Assembly: GCA_946185285.1 (NCBI GenBank)
Contig: CAMHIS010000020.1
Span: 1-38,016, forward strand
DNA: 38,016 nucleotides
Origin: an uncultured Prevotellaceae bacterium
Lineage (GTDB): Bacteria; Bacteroidota; Bacteroidia; Bacteroidales; Bacteroidaceae
Direction of reading: 5' to 3'
Shown: positions 31,181 through 38,016 of the stretch, in pieces
Numbering within the stretch: the stretch's first letter is position 1
How the letters are laid out: each line of letters starts with the position of its first letter
The notes under the pieces: generated by a model
What the model saw: only the letters and a program-made list of their open reading frames with translations
What the model was told of the DNA's origin: nothing
Database searches by the model: none
Position numbers and translations under genes: made by a program

Positions 31181-33370
31181 ATGATGAAAAAGACCATTAT
31201 CTTATCAGGAGCAATGCTCCTCGCCACAGCACTGCCGGCACTGGCCTGGCAGGGCGACGTGACCGTCGAGACCCCGGGCATGAAGATGCTGCTGCACGCA
31301 GCCGAGGGACAGGATTTACGCATGGCCTACTTCGGGGCTAAGACGGCAACGATGCAGGAGCTTCGCGATGCCGGCAACGACCTCAACTTCCCGGCACTGC
31401 CGGCCTTCGGCACGGTCGATGTCATTCACCTGTCCGCCATTCAGGTGGAGCACGCCAACGGCGACCAGAACCTGGAGTTGCAAGTCACCGGCTACTCAAC
31501 AACGGACGACGGTTCTGCCGTCACCCACGTCTTCACGATGGCCGACAAGCTGCTGCCCGTCACCGTCAAGCTCTACTATAAGGCATATAATAAGGTGGAC
31601 GTCATCGAGACCTGGACCAGCATCGAGCACCAGGAGAAGCGGGCCATCACACTGAAGCGCTACGACTCGGGCCACCTGGCCCTCCGCCAGGGCGACGTGT
31701 GGGTGACCCACCTCCACGGCGACTGGGCTGCGGAAGCCGGCATGACACAGGAGCCGCTGACGCGCGGCGTGAAGACCATCCGCAACTCCGACGGTGCGCG
31801 CAACGCACAGGTCGACGCGCCCGAGCTGATGCTCTCGCTCGACGGCCAGCCGCAGGAGAACCGGGGGCGCACCATCGGCGCCGTCCTCTGCTGGAACGGC
31901 AACTTCGAACTGCGCCTGAACACCACCGACAACCGCCAGCACCACCTCTATGCCGGCATCGACCCGACCGCCGGTCACTATGTACTGGAACCGAAGCAGA
32001 CGTTCGAGACGCCCCACCTGGCCCTGACCTACTCCGACGAGGGCATGAGCGGCGTGAGCCGCAACTTCCACCGCTGGGCGCGCACCTGCGGTATGTTGCA
32101 CCGAGGTATGAATGTGGGCGACATCCTGCTGAACTCCTGGGAGGGTCTGTACTTCAATATCAACGAGGAGCGGATGAAGCAGATGATGGACGACATCGCA
32201 AAACTCGGCGGCGAACTGTTCGTGATGGACGACGGCTGGTTCGGCGACAAGTACCCGCGCAAGGACGATACCACATCGCTCGGCGACTGGATGGTCGACC
32301 GCCAGAAACTGCCCAACGGCCTCGGTACGCTCTGCAATTTTGCCGCAGAGAAGGGCATCAAGTTCGGCATCTGGATAGAGCCTGAGATGGCCAACACCAA
32401 GAGCGAACTCTACGAGAAGCACCCCGACTGGGTGCTCCAGACCAAGGGCCGCCAGCTGAAGCAGGGTCGCGGCGGCACGCAGGTCGTCCTCGACCTGACC
32501 AACCCCAAGGTGCAGGACTTCGTCTTTGGCGTGGTCGACAACCTGCTGACCAACAACCCTGAAATCTATTACATCAAGTGGGACGCCAACTGCGCCATCC
32601 AGAACTACGGCTCGCTATACCTGCCCGCCAACAAGCAGTCGAACCTCTACGTCGACTACCAGCTGGGACTGCTGAAGGTGCTGAAGCGCATCCGCGAGAA
32701 ATACCCGAAGGTGGTCATTCAGGACTGCGCCTCGGGCGGCGGCCGCGCCAACTACGGCCTGCTGCCATACTTCGACGAGTTCTGGGTCAGCGACAACACC
32801 GACGCCTTGCAGCGCGTCTTCATACAGTGGGGCACGTCGATGTTCTTCCCCGCCAACGCCATGGCCGCCCACATCAACCACTGTCCCTACTGGAACACCG
32901 GCGGGCGCGTCATCCCTGTGAAGTTCCGCTGCGACGTGGCCATGAGCGGCCGCCTCGGCATCGAACTGCAGCCCAAGGACATGACCGACGGCGAGCGCCA
33001 ACAGGTGGAGACCTGCTTCAAGGACTACAAGGAACTGCGGAAGGTCGTGCAGACGGGCAACCTCTATCGCCTCATCTCGCCCTACGACCATCAGGGTGTG
33101 TCGTCGCTGATGTTCACCGACGACTCCCGCTCGGCGGCTGTGCTCTTCGTCTACAAGATTGAGAACTACTACGGCCAGCAGCTGCCCCGCATCCGCCTCG
33201 CCGGACTGGCTCCCGACAAGACCTACACCCTGACCGAGAAGAACGTGCGCATAGGCCAGCGCCCCTGCCAGCTCAGCGGCAAGCAGTTCTCAGGCCGCTT
33301 CCTGATGGACGTCGGCATCGAGGTGCCTCTGAGGGAAGAGTATTTCAGCCGCGTGTTTGAATTGAAATAG
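31181..33370 (+). CDS. Alpha-galactosidase, glycoside hydrolase family 36
   Basis: 729 residues from the ATG at 31181 (a second ATG is at 31184), with a signal peptide ending near LAWQG. GH36 layout: N-terminal beta-supersandwich (about 25-290), TIM barrel (about 300-640), C-terminal beta domain. The barrel start has NSWEGLYFNI and VMDDGWFG; the nucleophile is Asp468 in YIKWDANCA; the acid/base is Asp538 in WVSDNTDALQ; and QDCASGGGRANYG is the substrate loop. It removes alpha-1,6-galactose, for example from galactomannan side chains, before the backbone sugars enter the downstream pathway. First gene of a four-gene operon; 6 nt to the next. Confidence 0.93.
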   Translation: MMKKTIILSGAMLLATALPALAWQGDVTVETPGMKMLLHAAEGQDLRMAYFGAKTATMQELRDAGNDLNFPALPAFGTVDVIHLSAIQVEHANGDQNLELQVTGYSTTDDGSAVTHVFTMADKLLPVTVKLYYKAYNKVDVIETWTSIEHQEKRAITLKRYDSGHLALRQGDVWVTHLHGDWAAEAGMTQEPLTRGVKTIRNSDGARNAQVDAPELMLSLDGQPQENRGRTIGAVLCWNGNFELRLNTTDNRQHHLYAGIDPTAGHYVLEPKQTFETPHLALTYSDEGMSGVSRNFHRWARTCGMLHRGMNVGDILLNSWEGLYFNINEERMKQMMDDIAKLGGELFVMDDGWFGDKYPRKDDTTSLGDWMVDRQKLPNGLGTLCNFAAEKGIKFGIWIEPEMANTKSELYEKHPDWVLQTKGRQLKQGRGGTQVVLDLTNPKVQDFVFGVVDNLLTNNPEIYYIKWDANCAIQNYGSLYLPANKQSNLYVDYQLGLLKVLKRIREKYPKVVIQDCASGGGRANYGLLPYFDEFWVSDNTDALQRVFIQWGTSMFFPANAMAAHINHCPYWNTGGRVIPVKFRCDVAMSGRLGIELQPKDMTDGERQQVETCFKDYKELRKVVQTGNLYRLISPYDHQGVSSLMFTDDSRSAAVLFVYKIENYYGQQLPRIRLAGLAPDKTYTLTEKNVRIGQRPCQLSGKQFSGRFLMDVGIEVPLREEYFSRVFELK

Positions 33371-33376
33371 AGCGAT

Positions 33377-34561
33377 ATGAGCGATTTCCAAGACAGAGTG
33401 AAGGCTCTCCATGAACGCCACGAGGCCTTGCTGACCCGCAAGAACGAACCGGTTCCCTGTGGAAACGGCATCTACGAGAAATACCGCTACCCCATCCTGA
33501 CGGCTGAGCATACGCCGTTAGAGTGGCGCTACGACTTCTCGGAGCACGACAACCCACATCTCATGCAGCGCATCATGATGAACGCCGTGTTCAATGCCGG
33601 TGCCATCAAGATGGACGACAAGTACCTGCTGGTCTGCCGCGTCGAGGGGGCCGACCGCAAGTCGTTCTTCGCCGTGGCCGAGAGTCCCGACGGCATCCAG
33701 GGCTTCCGCTTCTGGCCGGAGCCCATCACCATGCCCGACACCGACGACCCCGTCACCAATGTCTATGATATGCGCCTGACACAGCATGAGGACGGCTGGA
33801 TCTACGGCGTCTTCTGTGCCGAGCGTCACGACCCGTCGCAGCCCGGTGACCTCAGCGCCGCCACGGCCACCGCCGGCATCGCCCGCACCCATGACCTGAT
33901 TAACTGGGAACGCCTGCCCGACCTCCGCTCGGCAAGCCAGCAGCGCAATGTCGTGCTCCACCCGGAGTTCGTCGACGGGCGCTACGCCTTCTACACCCGT
34001 CCGCAGGACGGCTTCGTCGACGCCGGCTCGGGCGGCGGCATCGGCTGGACACTGGTCGACGACATCACCAACGCCGCCGTCACCGGGGAGCGCATCATCA
34101 ATGCCCGCCACTACCACACCATCACCGAGGTAAAGAACGGCGAGGGTCCTCACCCGCTGAAGACCCCACAGGGCTGGCTGCACCTGGCCCACGGCGTGCG
34201 CGGCACGGCCGACGGCCTGCGCTACGTGCTGTATATGTATATGACGGCCCTCGACGACCCCACGCGGGTCATCGCCCAGCCCGGCGGCTACTTCCTCGTC
34301 CCCGAGGGCCAGGAGTACGTCGGCGACGTGATGAACGTGGCCTTCGCCAACGGCTGGATTATGGACGACGACGGTCGTGTGCTCATCTACTACGCCACCG
34401 CCGACACCCGTATGCACGTGGCCGTGTCAAGCGTCGACCGTCTCACCGACTACTGCCTGCACACCCCGCAGGACGGCCTGACCACCGCCGCCAGCGTGGA
34501 AGCCATCAAGCGACTCATCGCCAAGAACCACGCCAACGAAGCGAAAATCGAAAATCGTTAA
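33377..34561 (+). CDS. 4-O-beta-D-mannosyl-D-glucose phosphorylase, GH130 subfamily 1
   Basis: 394 residues, no signal peptide, so cytosolic. It closely follows the Bacteroides fragilis mannosylglucose phosphorylase as I remember it: [12 protein letters not shown] near the start, [30 protein letters not shown] with catalytic Asp131, [20 protein letters not shown], and [21 protein letters not shown]. The enzyme cleaves Man-beta-1,4-Glc with phosphate to mannose 1-phosphate and glucose. Together with the epimerase two genes on, this is the known mannan catabolic route. The name is firm at subfamily level. Confidence 0.94.
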   Translation: MSDFQDRVKALHERHEALLTRKNEPVPCGNGIYEKYRYPILTAEHTPLEWRYDFSEHDNPHLMQRIMMNAVFNAGAIKMDDKYLLVCRVEGADRKSFFAVAESPDGIQGFRFWPEPITMPDTDDPVTNVYDMRLTQHEDGWIYGVFCAERHDPSQPGDLSAATATAGIARTHDLINWERLPDLRSASQQRNVVLHPEFVDGRYAFYTRPQDGFVDAGSGGGIGWTLVDDITNAAVTGERIINARHYHTITEVKNGEGPHPLKTPQGWLHLAHGVRGTADGLRYVLYMYMTALDDPTRVIAQPGGYFLVPEGQEYVGDVMNVAFANGWIMDDDGRVLIYYATADTRMHVAVSSVDRLTDYCLHTPQDGLTTAASVEAIKRLIAKNHANEAKIENR

Positions 34562-34574
34562 ATAGTAAATCCTT

Positions 34575-35918
34575 ATGGCAACACTAAAAGAGAAAATAGG
34601 CTATGCCTTAGGCGACGCCGCCGCCGGCGGCATCACGTGGAAAGTTATGTCGATAGCCTTCCCGCTGTTCTTCACCAATGTATTCGGACTGACGTTTGCC
34701 GATGCAGCCACACTGATGCTCATCGCACGTATGTTCGACGTCGTCACCGACCCGCTGATGGGGTCGCTGGCCGACCGCACACAGTCGCGCTGGGGCACCT
34801 ACCGGCCGTGGCTCATCTTCGGTGCCGTGCCCCTGGGCCTCATCTTCGCCCTGCTGCTCTACACACCCGACTTCGGTCCCGTGGGCAAGCGCATCTGGGC
34901 CTACTCGCTCTACTTGCTGATGATGGCCGTCTACACCGCCGTCAACGTGCCCTACGGCTCGCTCCTCGGCGTGATGACCGACGACGACAACGAGAAGAAC
35001 CAGTTCTCGTCGTTCCGCATGGTGGGCGCCTACGCCATGGGCTTCATCACACTGCTGTCGTTCCCCTACCTGCAGAAGATGGTGGGCGGCACCGACCAGC
35101 ACCAGTACGCCGTCCTCGGGGCCTTCTTCGGTCTGCTGGCCACGGTGGGCACGCTGGCCTGCGGCCTGCTGACGAAGGAGCGGCTGAAGCCCGTCCGCGC
35201 CGAGAAGTTCTCGCTGAAGCCCTTCGCCGACCTGTTCCACAACAAGCCCTGGATTATCCTGACGCTCATCGGCGTCTGCACCAACTTCTTCAACGGCTTC
35301 CGCTATGCCGTGGCTGGCTACCTCTTCGAATACTGTCTGAAGGGCGATGTCACCGTCAGCGGACTCATCATCAACTACACCGTGTTCATGACCTTCGGCG
35401 AACTGACCTGCATGATTTTCGGCGGTGTGTCGCCCAAGTTCACCGAGTGGATGGGCTCCAAGCGCAAGGCCTTCAGCGCCGCTGCCATCATCTGCCTGGT
35501 CTTCTCCATCGGCTTCTTCTTCATTCCCATGAGTCCCGACTATATCTGGGTGATGGTGGCCCTGGTCATCCTTACCAGCGTGGGCATCGGCATCTATTCG
35601 CCCCTGCTGTGGTCGATGTATGCCGACGTGGCCGACTACGCCACCGAGACGAACGGCACCTCCTCGACGGGACTCATCTTCTCCAGCGGAACAATGGCCC
35701 AGAAGTTCGGCACAGCCATCAGCGGCTCGCTCGTGGCACTCTTCCTCGGACTGGCTGGTGCCAGCATGATGACCGACGAAATGGGCAACACGATGGTCGA
35801 CCCCGCCAGCATCACCGACTCGGTGCTGTCGATGGTATGGGCGCTCTTCTCCCTCATACCGGCCGTCATTGCTGCCCTGATGGTGTTGTTGATAAAGATT
35901 TATCCTATTAAAAAATGA
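34575..35918 (+). CDS. Sugar:cation symporter, GPH family (MFS)
   Basis: 447 residues, about 12 membrane helices, no cleavable signal. The glycoside-pentoside-hexuronide family marker is present: FDVVTDPLMGSLADRTQSRW followed by GTYRPW, and NVPYGSLLGVMTDD in the next loop. It is placed between the phosphorylase (13-nt gap) and the epimerase (4-nt overlap), so it most likely imports beta-1,4-mannobiose or mannosyl-glucose across the inner membrane. The substrate is inferred from context. Confidence 0.9.
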   Translation: MATLKEKIGYALGDAAAGGITWKVMSIAFPLFFTNVFGLTFADAATLMLIARMFDVVTDPLMGSLADRTQSRWGTYRPWLIFGAVPLGLIFALLLYTPDFGPVGKRIWAYSLYLLMMAVYTAVNVPYGSLLGVMTDDDNEKNQFSSFRMVGAYAMGFITLLSFPYLQKMVGGTDQHQYAVLGAFFGLLATVGTLACGLLTKERLKPVRAEKFSLKPFADLFHNKPWIILTLIGVCTNFFNGFRYAVAGYLFEYCLKGDVTVSGLIINYTVFMTFGELTCMIFGGVSPKFTEWMGSKRKAFSAAAIICLVFSIGFFFIPMSPDYIWVMVALVILTSVGIGIYSPLLWSMYADVADYATETNGTSSTGLIFSSGTMAQKFGTAISGSLVALFLGLAGASMMTDEMGNTMVDPASITDSVLSMVWALFSLIPAVIAALMVLLIKIYPIKK

Positions 35919-37171
35919 ACGCACGCGTAAAGACGATGAAACAAGAAATGCAGGATGTGCTGGAGAACAACATCCTGCGTTTCTGGCTTGATAAGATGGT
36001 CGACCACGAGAACGGCGGCTTCTACGGACGCATCGACGGCAACGGCCAACTGCACCCCGAGGCCGAGAAAGGCGCCATCCTCAACGCCCGCATCCTCTGG
36101 TCATTCTCAGCAGCCTACCGCGTACTAAGCACCCAGACCGCCCATCCGGCCCACTCTGCCTGTCTCTCCTACCTAACCGCCGCCACCCGTGCCAAGGACT
36201 ACTTCCTCGACCACTTCATCGACAAGGAATACGGCGGCGTATACTGGAGCCTCGACCACAAGGGCCGACCCCTGGACACGAAGAAACAGTTCTACGCCAT
36301 CGGCTTCGCCATCTACGCCCTTTCGGAATACGCCCGGGCCACCGGCGACCGCGAGGCCCTCAATCAGGCCGTCACCCTCTACAAGTGCATTGAGGCCCAC
36401 TCCCTCGACCCCGTCCACAACGGCTACATCGAGGCCTGCACCCGCGACTGGCAGCCCATCGCCGACATGCGCCTCTCCGCCCTCGACCAGAACTACCCCA
36501 AATCCCAAAACACCCACCTCCACATCCTCGAGCCCTACACCAACCTTCTCCGCGCCCTCGCATCTACATCCGCCGCCCCCAGTTCGCTGTGCAGCGGCGT
36601 TGCCGCTGCCCTCCGCAACCTCATCACCCTATTCACCGCCAAAATCCTGAACCCCGAAAGCCGCCACCTCGGCCTCTTCTTCAACATGGACTGGAGTCCC
36701 GCCCCCGTCCACATCGAAAGCTACGGCCACGACATCGAGTGCTCATGGCTGCTCCACGAAGCCGCCCAGGTATTAGGCGACCCGACAGTCCTGGCGAGGG
36801 TGGAGCCTATCGTCCAAATGGTGGCCCGAGCCTCTGAGAAAGGCCTATGCCCCGACGGCTCGATGATTCACGAGGCCAACCTCGACACAGGCCGCACCGA
36901 CGACGACCGCCACTGGTGGGTACAGGCCGAGAACGTCGTCGGCTGGATGAACATCTACCAGCATTTCGGCGACCCCTCGGCCCTCGACAAGGCGGAGCGC
37001 TGCTGGCAGTACATCAAGAGCCAGCTCATCGACCACGAAAACGGCGAGTGGTACTGGAGCCGCCGACCCGACGGCACCGTCAACCGCGACGACGACAAGG
37101 CCGGCTTCTGGAAATGCCCCTACCACAACACACGTATGTGCCTGGAAGTCATAGAACGGAAAATAAGCTGA
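35915..37171 (+). CDS. ce: Cellobiose 2-epimerase (AGE family)
   Basis: 418 residues, cytosolic, (alpha/alpha)6-barrel. Family motifs: FWLDKMVDHENGGFYGRID near the start; NTHLHILEPYTNL with His201 and Glu206; ESYGHDIECSWLL with His272; WWVQAENVVGW; and CPYHNTRMCLE with His404, which match the three catalytic or essential histidines of characterised enzymes. It turns beta-1,4-mannobiose into mannosyl-glucose, the substrate of the GH130_1 phosphorylase. The start at 35915 shares ATGA with the symporter stop; Met8 (35936) is an alternative start. It is slightly longer than usual, with Ala/Ser/His-rich extra loops near residues 72-84 and 214-225. Confidence 0.92.
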   Translation: MNARVKTMKQEMQDVLENNILRFWLDKMVDHENGGFYGRIDGNGQLHPEAEKGAILNARILWSFSAAYRVLSTQTAHPAHSACLSYLTAATRAKDYFLDHFIDKEYGGVYWSLDHKGRPLDTKKQFYAIGFAIYALSEYARATGDREALNQAVTLYKCIEAHSLDPVHNGYIEACTRDWQPIADMRLSALDQNYPKSQNTHLHILEPYTNLLRALASTSAAPSSLCSGVAAALRNLITLFTAKILNPESRHLGLFFNMDWSPAPVHIESYGHDIECSWLLHEAAQVLGDPTVLARVEPIVQMVARASEKGLCPDGSMIHEANLDTGRTDDDRHWWVQAENVVGWMNIYQHFGDPSALDKAERCWQYIKSQLIDHENGEWYWSRRPDGTVNRDDDKAGFWKCPYHNTRMCLEVIERKIS

Positions 37172-37198
37172 TAGGTTCAAGCGTCTGAACCTATCAGC
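37167..37198. terminator. Bidirectional hairpin after the epimerase gene
   Basis: 13-bp perfect stem, 37167-37179 with 37186-37198, 6-nt loop. The left arm includes the epimerase stop codon. On the minus strand it is followed by TTATTTT, so it may serve mainly the leftward gene pair. Confidence 0.75.
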
Positions 37199-37206
37199 CT
37201 TACGAG

Positions 37207-37794
37207 TTACTTGTCATTGGTCAGGTCCTCTATCTGGTCGATGATGTCCTGATACTGGCGCTGGGTCTTGAAGTGCATCTTGATGCCGCAGACGGCGCCG
37301 ATGATACCACCAACACAACCGCCCCAGAAGAATCCGTTGTTAAAATCACCTCCCTGGATCTGATAGATCTCGTAGAAGAACCAGCTTATCCATAGGATGA
37401 CGGCGGGAATGCCAAACAACAGCCAGTTGGATTCAAACTTTTTGGCGCTGGCCACCTTTTTGCGGGCCTCTACCAGACTGTGGCTCATCAGTTCGGGATC
37501 ACTGATTTTGCGACTGTTGTAGAAGGTGGCACCTGCACAGATGAGCATGAAAATGCTGGTGGCAATCCAGAAGATGTAAGAGAGACCGCACAATTTCACA
37601 AAGCACCAGTAGCCGTAAGGTACCATAAACAGTCCAATGGCCATGATGATGTTGTAGTGGCGGGTGATGTTGTTCACATCCTTCTTCATCGAACGGCGTA
37701 TGATGTGGTCGTTCAGTATGTCCTGTTGATTGAGTTTTTCCTTGAGCGTGCCCAGCTGCTGGCGCATGCTCTCTAATTCCATATCGTTCTGCAT
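37207..37794 (-). CDS. Small membrane protein following a sigma factor gene
   Basis: 195 residues. N-terminal coiled coil (about 5-35, ELESMRQQLGTLKEKLNQQD), then four membrane segments (about 48-64, 70-92, 123-142, 148-167) with a basic cytosolic loop between the second and third, and a charged helical tail (QRQYQDIIDQIEDL). It lies 33 nt downstream of a sigma factor gene on the same strand, an order I recall from other Bacteroidales. It could anchor or regulate the sigma factor, but this is inferred from position only. No recognised catalytic motif. Confidence 0.7.
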   Translation of the reverse strand: MQNDMELESMRQQLGTLKEKLNQQDILNDHIIRRSMKKDVNNITRHYNIIMAIGLFMVPYGYWCFVKLCGLSYIFWIATSIFMLICAGATFYNSRKISDPELMSHSLVEARKKVASAKKFESNWLLFGIPAVILWISWFFYEIYQIQGGDFNNGFFWGGCVGGIIGAVCGIKMHFKTQRQYQDIIDQIEDLTNDK

Positions 37795-37810
37795 AATGGG
37801 TTCCTTTCTT

Positions 37811-37833
37811 TTTTACCTTTTTACTTTTTACAT
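37811..37833 (-). repeat. A-rich 7-8-nt repeats between the sigma factor and membrane protein genes
   Basis: On the minus strand three GTAAAAA-like units run from the sigma factor stop codon toward the next gene; similar to 26957-26995. Confidence 0.55.
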
Positions 37834-38016
37834 TTTCTTAAGTTGTTCACGGATTCTGTACAGACGGACGCTGACGTTCTTGGCAGTGATACCGACAATC
37901 TGTCCGATTTCCTCGTAGCTGAGGTTCTCGAGCCAGAGCAGGACAATGGCACGGTCGAAGGGCTGCAGACGGGAGATGCGCTTGTGGAGCATGTCCACCT
38001 GGCGGGTGTCCTCGTC
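37828..38016 (-). CDS. RNA polymerase sigma factor, ECF type (C-terminal part only)
   Basis: The last 62 codons of a gene cut by the window edge, translated directly. The sequence holds sigma region 4: LQPFDRAIVLLWLENLSYEE, then IGQIVGITAKNVSVRLYRIR, with the helix-turn-helix (SYEEIGQIVGITAKNVSVRLYR) that reads the -35 region of promoters. It ends EQLKKM. The sigma domain 2 part is outside the window. It is probably co-transcribed with the membrane protein gene 33 nt downstream. Confidence 0.88.
   Translation of the reverse strand, partial: DEDTRQVDMLHKRISRLQPFDRAIVLLWLENLSYEEIGQIVGITAKNVSVRLYRIREQLKKM

Noticed and set aside
34608..35924. 438-residue open frame antisense to the sugar symporter
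   Set aside because: Rich in His, Glu and Gly with no domain pattern; the symporter fits the operon and has all family motifs.

Overview
The window looks like chromosome of a Bacteroidales bacterium, most likely a Prevotella-type gut or rumen species with fairly GC-rich codon use. The evidence is consistent across the window. Promoters carry the Bacteroidetes -7 box TAnnTTTG, often seen as GTAACTTTGC or its complement GCAAAGTTAC. There are many lipoproteins and families typical of the phylum (DUF2490, DUF3108, DUF6057-like, Cthe_2159-type carbohydrate-binding, TIGR04133-like radical SAM/SPASM, BspA-type leucine-rich repeats, GH130_1 mannosylglucose phosphorylase). Shine-Dalgarno sequences are weak or absent. 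I saw no rRNA, tRNA, CRISPR array or insertion sequence.

Layout. 1-5.8 kb: an acetyl-CoA hydrolase/transferase (succinate CoA-transferase type) faces a leftward operon coaD-ybeY-U32 peptidase/tRNA hydroxylation protein. Next come a small XRE-type regulator with an inverted repeat on its promoter, and a leftward unit made of a zeta-toxin-like P-loop gene with an apparent internal deletion, an unlisted 56-residue ORF and ruvB. 5.8-9.4 kb: a secreted GH2 enzyme and an SGNH/CE2-type esterase, overlapping by 4 nt. 9.5-13.6 kb (leftward): a DUF2490 barrel, a Cthe_2159-type lipoprotein and dusB, with a radical SAM/SPASM enzyme upstream. 13.6-14.2 kb: the only long gene-free stretch, which holds a nested inverted-repeat element built from ATCCGTCAC units around a 15-bp-arm palindrome.

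14.2-21 kb (rightward): a GH3-family adenylating enzyme, an Ig-like lipoprotein, a DUF3108 protein and a mosaic leucine-rich-repeat protein with a dockerin-like end. 21-26 kb (leftward): metG, a DUF6057-like membrane protein and a PD40 lipoprotein carrying a CxxCH motif, each pair overlapping by 4 nt. 26.2-27.9 kb: an outer-membrane protein and a lipoprotein with an acidic surface-export signal. 27.9-31.1 kb (leftward): a PafA-like alkaline phosphatase, an EamA transporter and a HAD hydrolase. 31.2-37.2 kb (rightward): alpha-galactosidase GH36, GH130_1 phosphorylase, GPH sugar symporter and cellobiose 2-epimerase. This last set is the intracellular manno-oligosaccharide route: mannobiose is epimerised to mannosyl-glucose, which is cleaved by phosphate. 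The window closes with a small membrane protein and the C-terminal end of a sigma factor (leftward).

The most unusual signals are not whole genes. (1) The nested palindrome at 13802-14071. (2) A family of about 33-nt REP-like palindromes, twice as inverted pairs, sitting in frame inside three coding regions: a lipoprotein signal peptide, a membrane protein and the metG linker. (3) The deleted zeta-like gene with its short partner. (4) Degenerate 7-nt tandem repeats at several gene starts. (5) Convergent-gene hairpins that extend into coding sequence. (6) Two genes whose promoter spacing predicts nearly leaderless mRNAs.
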